This document shows, in pieces, positions 24,827 to 34,900 of a stretch of DNA of 64,000 nucleotides; the stretch's first letter is position 1; the number at the start of each line of letters is the position of its first letter. The notes under the pieces were generated by a model, which saw only the letters and a program-made list of their open reading frames with translations, made no database searches and had not been told where the DNA came from. The translations under genes were made by a program, and so were the position numbers. The DNA is from Phaeotremella fagi (taxonomy: Eukaryota > Basidiomycota > Tremellomycetes > Tremellales > Phaeotremellaceae). The stretch is from positions 1,488,001 to 1,552,000 of the forward strand of contig BCHU01000002.1 in the NCBI GenBank assembly GCA_001599715.1, written 5' to 3'.

Positions 24827-24885
24827 AGGACAGTGCCAAATTCGGCCTTTACTCAGAATCAGTGGCACTTGGACACTGTGGCAGT
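24827..24885. repeat. Upstream element shared with 22083-22130, copy 2
   Basis: GCCAAATTCGGCCTTTA, CAGTGGCACTT and ACACTGTGGCAG in the same order as copy 1, with about ten extra bases between the first two blocks. Confidence 0.75.
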
Positions 24886-25195
24886 AACTGAGCACTGCAC
24901 AAGTACTGGTAGCTGTTACGCCATTTATTTCGGGCGATACGACTATAAGAACGAAGACCTCCCATGGAGGTTTGCCTTCTTCTATCGGTAAAAGCAATCA
25001 AGTTGTCGTTTCGGGTCTATACATCCTTTGATTCTGTGGAGCTTTGATACGAAATCGGAAATCCAACACAATGGAAGTTTAACGGTTTTTTGTAAACACC
25101 TTGTATTTCGACATCATATTTTATCAAGCGGACATTGTTGAATCCACCTTTGATACATTGCCTTTCAGACATATTTAGACGATGGAGCTTTTCTT

Positions 25196-25218
25196 TTTCG
25201 CCACTCGTTTCTTCCCAC
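25196..25218. promoter_or_regulatory. Conserved promoter block TTCGCCACTCGTTTC, gene C
   Basis: TTTTCGCCACTCGTTTCTTC about 65 bp before the ATG at 25281. It is followed by ATTCAAGAACATAAATCAAG, which is also present upstream of gene B. Confidence 0.55.
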
Positions 25219-25280
25219 TTTTCTTCCACTTTCCATAATACTTTAGATTCAAGAACATAAATCAAGAACATCAATTCATA

Positions 25281-26038
25281 ATGTCAGCTCACGATTCAAA
25301 TGAAGAAAGTGGCCACAGTAAGCTTTTCCCTAGTATACATTCAACAGAAAAGCTAACAATCCTTTTTGTTAGTGCCACCAGAGGTCCTAGCGCTCATCAC
25401 TCAAACCTGGACATCCGAAGAGATGAAAAAGTTCACCAACACAAAAGCCTCTCGTGATCTCTTCCGCAGCATCACCAAGTGTAAACCAGAAGACTGGCTT
25501 CAATGGTGTGATTCAAATAAACGCGTACACTCTGTAGACTTCACAGCTCGAGTCATGGAGAACCCAGAAGCTCTCAAGAAATGGTCAGAAGCTAAAAATT
25601 CGTCTGGAGTCTTTGGTCTCCTCTCAGCCCTGGTTGTCGGAGAGAAACAAGTCGAACCAAGGTAAAATTTCGAATGATGACCCGCGTTTTGCTGACACGA
25701 TTACACAAGTTTCGCCGATCAAATCTGCGAGACCGCCAACTCTCATTTCTCAGATATGATGGAGGGTGGGGACTGGAGTCCCAGTATACTTGCGGTCACC
25801 TCCGATCTCTCGACAGAAACTCAAGCGTCGAAGAACCTCGTCACATTCATTACTGTGCAACAAGCTGATAAAATATTCGGGAAAATCACCGACCCCGGGG
25901 AGTATTCAGCGAACGTCTCCGAAGCGTTGAGAGACTTTCAAATTCGACTCAATAAGGGTAAGTGAAGTTTTTTTAGCCGCCTTTCTGACCAAGATATCAG
26001 CTGAAACGCTTCAACGGAGTGAAGGAAAGTTGATGTGA
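25281..26038 (+). CDS. Tandem family 2, member C (about 203 aa, unknown)
   Basis: Exons 25281-25317 (37 nt), 25373-25661 (289 nt), 25710-25957 and 26001-26038 (612 nt in total). The unspliced alternative stops at 25965. It starts MSAHDSNEESGH. The core is VLALITQTWTSEEMKKFTN, EDWLQWCDSNK, HSVDFTARVMENPEALKKW and GLLSALVVGEK, then FADQICETA. The C-terminal part is divergent, with no match to A or B beyond the hallmark. Soluble-looking and unassigned. Confidence 0.7.
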
Positions 26039-26568
26039 GTTATTGGTGGGGGTGGGGTATCCAGTAGTCTCCGTAGAGAGATGTTTCAGTAGTCATTGAT
26101 TAGCTTGATATAGTCTCGTAGTGATCGTCGATGTAAGATGATGATTTTAACGAAAAGCGAGAAAAAGAGCAGAAGTCTCTTTGTTCAGGATTATCACTGA
26201 TTGACCTCTAAACTCATCAAACAAGAAAGCTTTTCGACGTACACCTAAGTAGTAACAAGTGGTATTGGATCAGATCGTTACAGTGCATCTGATCCTTTCA
26301 CTCGATGGAGATGTTGTATCTTTTGAGAGCGGGGTTTCTGAGACGATAAAAATGAGGAGATTACAGAAAGGAGTTCAAACCATTATCAACCTTTTTAGTG
26401 GTTCGACCCTTTCATACTGATACTGTATTATCTTTCCGCCTTCCAATCAGCCAATATAATGCGTTCAAAATGCCTGAAATCATGGTTTTCTTTTCAACAT
26501 ATTCTCCCACTTTTTATTATAAATACATAAGTCACAACTACATCACCCAACAACATACAGTATTCACA
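26039..26568. other. Intergenic between family-2 members C and D
   Basis: 530 bp. The 5' part resembles the 3' flank of B (GCGAGAAAAAG, then AGCAGAAG). The strong TTCGCCACTCG block of the other members was not found upstream of D. Confidence 0.5.
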
Positions 26569-27282
26569 ATGAGTCTTACAAGTAAGTGATTCTTAATTAC
26601 TGGATACAGGACAGCGAACAAAGCCTGTTGATTACTGACAAAAAAACCATGTAGAAGTAAAGCCTGAGATCCTCAGCCTCATCACCCAGCCATGGTCTAC
26701 CGAAGACATGTCCAAATTCACCAAATCCAAAGCTTCCCTCGAACTCACCAAAACTATCTTTGGAAACACTTCCGAAGATTGGTTGAAATGGTGTACCGAT
26801 GAGGGTCGATTTCATGCGGTCGATTTCACTGTTAGAGCCATGGAGAACCCAGAAGCACTCCAAAAATGGAGGACTGCAAAGTCTTCTACTGGTATTTTCA
26901 GTCGTTTTACATATCTATGTTCAAGGAGAGAAGATACACACAGGTAGGGAAATTTTTTATTTTCCGCAATTTCGTGATATGGTCTTCACTAATTTTTTGT
27001 CTTAGTTTCATCGATACCCTGTGTGAGACTGCTGCAGATCTAGTCATATCAAAGTCCAGAGTCAATAAGAGTAACCGAAACAATCATGGAGGCGAAAAGG
27101 AAGCCAGTGGAAGTATACCTCCCGTACCGCCGTCAAAGTCCACCGAGGTTGAAACCGCCTCGATCCTCATTCGTGAAGTAGAATGCAGCCAAGATTGGTA
27201 CGAAGACGATCCCTCTTGGTGTACCCCTAAGAATTATTCCGCTTGGATCTCCACAAAAATCAAGAATACTACTTCTAGTTAG
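26569..27282 (+). CDS. Tandem family 2, member D (192 aa, unknown)
   Basis: Exons 26569-26581 (13 nt, codons MSLT), 26655-26943 (289 nt) and 27006-27282; 579 nt in total, in frame. Exon 1 is shorter than in A-C and lacks the acidic Ser-rich leader. The core matches the family: PEILSLITQPWSTEDMSKF, SEDWLKWCTDEGR, HAVDFTVRAMENPEALQKW, then FIDTLCETA. The divergent tail has a Trp-containing segment (DWYEDDPSW). It ends without the small fourth exon predicted for A-C. Confidence 0.7.
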
Positions 27283-28081
27283 ACACCTTGGTGTTTAGGT
27301 AAGGGTAATCGAATAATGTATTGAGGAAGTGTTCTGACGACATTTCTTAGAACATCGAGGTTGGTAATCGGTAGGAAAGGGAATTTGTGGAACACCGTTG
27401 AGGAACGGTGACTGAAGTAAATTTTATGGGTTTGTGTGTTTTGAACTTGAGTAGGGAGTGGATCTTGGAATGTGATTTTATACTGTGGATGAATACGATT
27501 GAGTGAACCAAGAATTGAGAGAGAAGATGAGTGCCACATTCAATGAAAGAATAGAGGCAACGCCACGTCTTGATTATAAATCACGGCGATTCGGAGTTAT
27601 ATTAGACCTACCTTTCAGGGCCAAACTGCTATCCTTTGAGTGTTGACCGTGAGACCGGGGGTGAGAGGAGAGGGAGGCAGTGACTGACACACCCAGTCCA
27701 GTCAACCAACGTTTCTTCTTTCTCTCTTTTACTTTTCACTTTCATTCTCATATCATTTATACACCACATTACTGCTCAACATCTATTCCTAACGAGCAGC
27801 ATCCCCCCTCAGCCTCTGGCTCTAACAACACCAACAACTTCACATTCCATCACACCATCTAGACACTTTTAACAATACAGTTAACAATGTTCTTCTCAGC
27901 TTAAATCCCTTTCCCAACCAGGAAAAACACGCACAACCGTTAAACAACTTTAACGTTTCTCAACACCAACAACCTCACCAACAACAGTTACAACATCCAT
28001 ATCCAAGTCCTTCTGACTCCCTTTCAACCCCCCCAACTAAACTAACCGAACCCAACAAGGTTCAAAACATTTCTGCCCAAG
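27283..28081. other. 5' flank and leader of the 28082 gene
   Basis: Intergenic sequence followed by a C/T/A-rich leader of at least ~300 bp before the first long frame. It contains one short uORF (27887-27904). No other ATG occurs between the pyrimidine-rich region near 27700 and 28082. Confidence 0.5.
27887..27904 (+). promoter_or_regulatory. Short upstream ORF (MFFSA)
   Basis: ATG-TTC-TTC-TCA-GCT-TAA in the A/C/T-rich leader, 178 bp before the main start. A uORF is typical of fungal GCN4/cpc-1-type leaders; here it is seen but its function is inferred. Confidence 0.45.
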
Positions 28082-29523
28082 ATGGTTTCCTCAACTTACA
28101 ACCCAGCTACAACACCAAATTTCTTCAACGCTCCTCTTCTCTTTGGTTCTCAGACCCAGAATCAATTCTTCCAACCTCAACAACACCTCACCACAGCTCA
28201 AGCCAGGTGTACGTGTCAAACGTCCAACCACAACACGTAAATCAATCAACTCTGCCTAACGGCCACTACATAAATCAGGTGTGAGTAACCAGTCTACTAT
28301 CCTTTCAGGGTGAATGTGGCAGTTACTAACGTGTTTATTTTAGACATTCCTCGAATACCTCACTCCCTCCCAACGAATTCTCCCTTCCATCGTCACTCCC
28401 ACCTCCACCTAGACGACTTCGTAAATTCTCATCACTCCCAAAAGCAATCGAAAAGATTCAGTTCAATCCAACAACAAACATTGAACCAAAAAGACGGCAA
28501 TCAGAGCCAACACCAATTCCCTCAAACAACCAAGTCAACCTAGAATCAATCCTATCCAACATCAATATGGACTTTACTTATCCATCCGAATTCTCATTCT
28601 CCGACTTGTTCTCAGCTGATCTTCCCGAAGTCATGTCAACGACTTTGGGAGACGTCAACGCTGGTAGCAAGCCAGTCGAGATTGCGTTCAACGAGAACGC
28701 TTTCCAAGGTTTCGCCGATTTGACAAACTTCGGTAATCTCTCTCCAGTTGCCAGTACCCCAGAGGAATTGGTTAACGATTTCTTCATTCCCGAACTTCAA
28801 GATGGTTTCTTCTTTGGTAGTGAACAAGATTTGGTTCCGTTTTCAAGAGAACGTACTCCATCAACTGCATCTGAACAATCACTTGTACTTGATGGTAGAG
28901 AAGTTTCACAATCCATCTCACCCCGTGAGATGACTTTGTCACTTCCTCAACTCTTCCAACCACTTCCATCATTCACTCCATTTGCCCCAACCATCACTTC
29001 ATCTCCACTCTCTTTAGCTTCCGCTGCTGCACCTACTGCTCCAGCTGTCGACAACGGTAACAAGAAACGAAGAAGGGAATCATCAACTACCGAAGATGAT
29101 TCACCCAAATCAACCAAAAAGGGAAAGAAGAATTCGCTCCCTCTCCCAATCGTTACTTCAACCTCGACAGCCAGAAAAGTAGTCAAACAAAGCTACCAAC
29201 AAAGAGTAGCTGATTGGTTAGGAATCACCGTATCAGAATTAGTCGATACGCGAAACTTCCCAGATTTCCAATCGATCATCGACGCGGCACCCGAATCAAA
29301 CAAAGCTAAAGTCATCGAAGTTCATAACTTACAGGAAGCCGCTCGTCAAGCTGGCGCAGCTTCTGCTTCGAAGAAATCAAACAAATTGAAAGAAGATAAA
29401 GAAGCTTTGAAGGTTGCCGAAGCTGAGATCGTTGCTCTTAAAGAACAATTGGCTCAGGCTATGGCTTTACTTGGTCAGTTCGGTATTCCCTTACAAGGTT
29501 TACCAGCTTTTCAAAAGGTTTAG
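28082..29523 (+). CDS. Putative nuclear transcription factor, Gcn4-like arrangement (coiled-coil C-terminus)
   Basis: The obvious frame starts at ATG 28567. The same frame stays open upstream to a TTTTAG acceptor at 28343 and joins an exon starting MVSSTYNPATTPN at 28082, with donor GTAAAT at 28237 (444 aa) or GTGTAC at 28207 (434 aa). Regions: a Gln/Asn/Pro-rich N-terminus, an acidic Phe/Leu-rich middle (FSFSDLFSADLPE; ELVNDFFIPEL) resembling activation regions, a basic cluster NKKRRRE plus KKGKK (nuclear signal), a globular segment (QQRVADWLGITVSELVD) and a C-terminal heptad coiled coil (KLKEDKEALKVAEAEIVALK). The stretch NLQEAARQAGAASASKK only loosely resembles a bZIP basic region and lacks its conserved Arg. 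The Gcn4 suggestion rests on the leader uORF, the acidic middle and the leucine-rich tail; it is unproven. Confidence 0.6.
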
Positions 29524-30038
29524 ATAGTTTTCATCTGTCAACAATTTGTTTTCGTATTAGTTTCCTTTTCATATTCGTTCTATTCATCACTCTCACCCTC
29601 ACACCCACATTGACTCAATGTCTATTGTCAACATCCACCGTCCAATCGTCCATCCACCTATTTAATAATCATAATGTTTTCGTTTTCGTTTTTCGTTTTC
29701 GTCTCAGTCTCTTTAGTCAGTACCAGACATTGTCTGTCTTTACTGTTAGTTTTAGTTCCCGTTCCAGTCCCAGTTCCCGTAGTAGTTCTAGTTTTTCGTT
29801 CTATTCTCAAAGCGTTCCATTTTGGAAACCGCTATTAAAAGACAAGTCGTTCTCAAAACACGGCTCAAATGTCAACCCCCCAACGCACTTTCTTTGATTT
29901 TTTTAATTGGTTCATTTGTAATAAACCATATTTTTACAGAGAAAGAATAACAATATTCATAAATTGTTTATGCAGAGTTTCGTTATCGAAAATACATGCC
30001 CAAGTCCAATTTCATTGTAATGCATCACCATGACTTGA
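29524..30038. other. Convergent 3' flanks
   Basis: 515 bp between the stop codons of two convergent genes. T-rich with repeated TTTTCGTTTTCG and TAGTTCC-type short repeats, probably a long 3' UTR. No gene is seen. Confidence 0.5.
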
Positions 30039-31803
30039 CTATCGATTCTTTGATCCCCAATCATCAGCGTCAAACAGAACGTTACCCCCACCACTCGTTT
30101 GACTGGTGTTGGCCTGCCAACTCCCTTGTCTGGCATTGGCGAAATAATCGTTCCCACCCGCACCACCGCCACCACCGTTGGGTGATGGTAACGAAGAAGG
30201 GATGAATTCTTTTTCACCTTTAACGACTTTAGTGACTTCCCTCTGAGCTCTCATGAGGACTCTCAAACCGAACGAAGCGACTGTCCAAACTCCACCTAAA
30301 TTCGTGATGTTAATTGATAATATCTACAGTGGGAGAGGGGGACGTACCAACGACACCAACTAATCTAATTAAAAATTGATAAAACGTCGTCGTTCGCTCT
30401 CGGATCGTTAACGCCATAGCTTCGAGATCGTATTTAAAGAATATTCCAGGTACACCTTTACCGTGATCGAAGGATCTGGTGTGTTCTGTTACGGCGTATT
30501 GGGAGGTTATGAGTTTACGTCTTGAAGAGTCTATGTAGGTTGTTGGAACTATTCGAAGGAAATATTGGATGATCGTGAAGGCTATTATTCTTGTTTGAGT
30601 TTTTTTCTTTGGAATGAAGTGAATCCTCCATTGAGGATTGGACTCACGTTCATCTGTCACTTCTAAACTTAGATCTAGGGGTTGGGAGATTGCAGGGAAG
30701 AATGGACCGAATGAGAATTCATGAACGATATGAGTCAAGTTCATCACTAAAAGGGAAAAGACAATCCATCTTGTCAGTACCAAACGTCAGTGTAACTGGA
30801 TTTGACCCACACTCATGATCCGTATGTTCGAAACTCATATACCCATGTCCAAGTGTAGTAACATGTAAATTAGCCGTAACCTTCTTAACCTCAACACTCC
30901 CATAAATCCTACAAGCAGGTCCATCATCAACTTTATCGTACGTAGGTCGATAAGCTGAATGATGACTTTGAAGTTTTTTAGTTGCTGAAGACGAGAAAAG
31001 GGATTTCAAACCTGATAAAGATGATTTCTGGTTTGGGGTGGATTTTTTGGATGATTTGATTATTTCAGAGGCGGAGTTGGGGGTTGGTGAGATTAATCTT
31101 TGGTTGGGTTAGGTTTTGGGATTTGCATTGAGAGCTTGGAACTTACTTTGATGAAGATGCTTTACCAATGTTGAAATTCGTCTAGCAACAATCGTTAATA
31201 CTAACCCCCTTCTGATTCCAATTACACAAACTCACCCCGTCTTTCTTGAAATCATCACTCAGATGCAATCTATCACCAACAGCATCACGCAGATCTATCG
31301 TCAGATCTAATTGGAAATTATCAGTACAAATGAAGCGGACCTGAATTTTGACCTACAATGACAAGGCATGGCAACAGTTAGATCCACATTCAACTGTAAA
31401 CTCTTTTCAAGTTGGTTATCAACGTTGAAACTGTAATCAGGAGCTCCGTAAAGGTATTCACCCAGGTCGTTCTGGTTTAATCAAATGGGTCAGTTCAGTA
31501 CCACCAATTTCTCCTCAGGTGACTTACCAGAACCAACAGAAAGATCAAAAAACAAACTATAGAAGTGGTAACCCCCCCACGTCTACTCCGTATCGTATAA
31601 GTCGATTGAATTTTTGGGAAAGCATCGAATGATTTCAAAGGTGCTATTTTATCTAGTTCATCTAAGATTGATATTTGGGGTCCACCACGATTTCTGTCTT
31701 CACCTAGGATTACTGTGTTGGGTGTTGAGGAGCGGATTGAGGCTGAGTCTATTAGATGGGGTTCGAACATTCTTACTCGTGTGTTGTTGTTGGATAAAAC
31801 CAA
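30039..31803 (-). CDS. ERV41: ER-Golgi cargo receptor Erv41 (ERGIC2 family)
   Basis: COPII/COPI vesicle protein cycling between ER and Golgi; with Erv46 it retrieves escaped ER proteins. The conserved N-terminal block LKSFDAFPKIQSTYTIRSRR, followed by GGVTTSIVCFLIFLLVL, matches the cytosolic tail plus first membrane span of the family. The lumenal domain shows NVDLTVAMPC, ACRIYGSVEVKKV, HVTTLGHGY, NLTHIVHEFSFGP and YFLRIVPTTYID. The second span falls at FYQFLIRLVGVVGG. The C-terminal cytosolic tail is Gly/Asn/Ser-rich. Several introns. Start chosen at MVLSNNNTRVRMFEP; an internal Met 11 codons later is possible. About 160 bp separates it from the upstream gene's stop at 31964 on the same strand. 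Confidence 0.88.
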
Positions 31804-31963
31804 TTGGATTTCTTGGAGGTTGAGTGAGATTCACGTCGAAGGATGGAACGTGGCACTGCGACAAATCCTTAACAGTTAATACTGTATACGTTTCTACTGT
31901 ATGCTCATATTCTGATACAATTCTACCTATACACACTAACTATCAAGAACCCATCAACCCCCT

Positions 31964-34900
31964 CTACAAAGCATCAACATCCATAACATCATCCGCAAGT
32001 TTCTCTTTCCCCTCCAAAAGCCATGCATCAATCTTAGCTTTAAGTTCTGAATCGGGTATACAATCTTCCAATTTGAGTCTATCCCAATGATATCAGTACT
32101 TTCCTTATGATCACAAGAAGACATACGGGACGTTGTTGAATGGATCTAATTCTTTCGATAACAACACAGCTCGGATGGTCGCTCTATCAATGACAACTCT
32201 TGAAACTGGTAAGATGACTGGATCTTTCATCACTGTAAAAAAAGTCAATAACGACCCCCATCCAGAACGATGACATACAAGTTGCCAAAAGTGGATCTAA
32301 GTAAGAAAACACAATCATCAGTCCAAATCCCCCCATAAAACCACGAGACCTACCCAAAAACTCATCAGGTATCTCCCGTTCATCCTCAATCAAAATAGTA
32401 GCTCTCATATCTTCAACTCTCTGGATGAAACCCAAAACCTCCAGAACCTCATTATCAGTCATGATAGCCCGATTCTTAAGTACCCTAGCGAATTTCTCGA
32501 ATACCTCTTTAGAATAACTCCTTCCATCGTTAGCGACTGCTCTTATGAATTCTGATTCTCCGCCTAGGTTGAGGTAGATCTGGGCGATGGCCGCGAGGAG
32601 TTTTTTCGGTTTGAAAGAGAATTTATCGGGGTCGGTTACTTTGAGATCTTGCATTTTTGGTCCGACTAGGGTTACCAGATTTTCGTCGAGGGTCTAGAGG
32701 ATGATAGGCGTTCAGTTTACTCTCGGCTTTCGTAGTAATTGAACACGTACCGCAGCTAATCGATCAACGATTTCTTGAGTTACAAATGGTTCTTTCGTAG
32801 TAGCCGTAAACTCTCTGATCAATTCCACATGATCCCTTCCCATCTGAGTATGGAACGGTGCATTGGATTCTGCAGATCTCAATTGACTATCCAAGTCATC
32901 TCTCTCAGCTTGCGGTAAAGCGTTCCAAGACTCTTCGTTGGATTGTTGAGATCTGATTGAATTGATTTTGGTCAACCCAGTCAAAGATTCTTCGAGATGG
33001 AACGTCGTGTCACTCATCAACATGTTGACGAATTTGATGAATTGATCGAAATCGTCCCTAGTGGTCATCAGTAGTGATTGATTGAGTCAACTTCGTCAAC
33101 ATACTGTCTTGACTTTACGAATGCAGCTCTATGAAGTGGATTCTCCCACATGGCTTTGAAGATTCTACTGACATCACGTCTGAAGTTGAATTTATCTAAA
33201 ATGCAAGTCAATTCCCGTCAGACTCTGTTGCTGAAATTGAACCCACCCCAGAACTGAGTATGACCACCGGTCATCTCAACATCTATCACAAAAGTATCAG
33301 TAGTAGACACCTAAGCAAGTGAGATTCAACATACCAATAAAGAATCTGATCAAAGTAGGCATCAAATATTCAGTAGACAAAGCATGATAATTCAATCGAT
33401 CAAACAAAGTTCCTCGTCGATGATATCCAACAGGATATAAACCGTTTGCCAGGATCTAGAACGAAGTCAGTTGTCAGCTGATAGCTCAACGTAAGGCTGC
33501 CGATTTTTCAACTGACCGAAACTAATTTAGCTTTCAGGAAGGGGTTGTTTACATATCCAGGTGAAAGGAAAGTGATGGCAAAAGTTATCAAGATATCTTT
33601 ATCTTGAGTTTCTAAAGCGTCTGGATTATATCTATCACGGGTGATCAGAAAAACGGCTACAAATCGAAAACATACCTAGCGAGGAAATCATAATATTCCG
33701 CAATGTTATCGAAAAGGTATTCAGGTAACATGCGGAATGACAGAGGAGCTTCAGCAGGAAGGGGTAGACTGGTAAAAGGATCAGCGTTAAATCAACCAGA
33801 ATAACGATGATACGAACGAAATGGGGACGGAAGGATGTTGATGATTCGGATCAACCAATCTCATGAGCCAAGTCATCAAGAATCCGCAATACGTGACGTT
33901 AAGCCTGATTAGAGCGGGATCGAGAAGTTGGGTATCGTAAGCGTGAATAGATGCGTGTAACGTTGCGATATCATTTTTGTATTTCTTGATAGCGGCTTCA
34001 CCTTGTTCTGTCATCGCTGGATTCTATCGTATATGTTGGTCATCTGTCCCGTCCACTCAGAAGATACAACTTACAGCTTCCCAAGACGGTCGAGCCGCTT
34101 CGGCACGTTTCAGTTCTTTCTCTAATTCCGAGATATTCTTCTCCGCTCTACCCCTAGTCCCGATTGTTTTGACTAATCCCAAATGTTGAAAAGCGTTCAA
34201 AAGGAAGAACAGGTCTGATATGAAATTCGGTGCAACCTTGGTATCGACTGGAGATTAATGATGTCAGCTTCTACTTATTACCCGAACGGCTCTAGAGCTC
34301 ACCATCCATAGCATTCTCATCTACATTCTTCCCAAAATACTCGTCAGCTTCTTCTTTAGTCGCTTTGATCTTAGTTTCATCCTCTATATCTATTCGTTTG
34401 CTAGTCTTGAAATATTCAACATCGATTTTATCAATCTATCCCATAACCATAGTCAGTCGTCGTCCTACCGAGCTCTACGACCAACTGACCTTGGAAAAAC
34501 TGATATCCATAACAGGTTCAAACAACTTCAATAAAACGATTTGTAAATTCGTCATAAACCCATCCGAAGAAACAGTCCTATGATCGACCTAATCATCAGT
34601 TCAACCCAAATCAGATATTTACCCTCATCCCACTTCTTTTCTCATTCAATTTCAGGACCAAAGCGAAGAAATCTAAGATACCTTCCCTGGCATCGGTTGA
34701 TGATCGAACGATCGAATTGAAGATTGTGAAGAGTGATGTCTAGGAATGTATCTCAGCTTGGATCTCGATAGCTTAAGAAGGCTAGCTGACATACATGTAG
34801 ATTCCCTAGGACATGACGAAGATTCGCCTTGTTCGCATCTATATCTGCGACTTTACGATCTGTAGGATCAGAGAAATAAGTTTTCCAAATCTCAGGCTAG

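Larger units (their letters stand above)
24555..25280. other. Intergenic between family-2 members B and C
   Basis: About 725 bp carrying the second copy of the shared element (24827-24885), TGTGGAGCTT at ~25035 and the TTCGCCACTCG block at ~25198. No gene is seen. Confidence 0.55.

Noticed and set aside
22083..24885. CRISPR-like or phage-like array
   Set aside because: Only two diverged copies and no regular spacing; the genome is eukaryotic.
28567..29523. Taking ATG 28567 as the true start of the factor
   Set aside because: Coding-like sequence continues upstream in frame to a splice acceptor, so 28567 is probably an internal Met.
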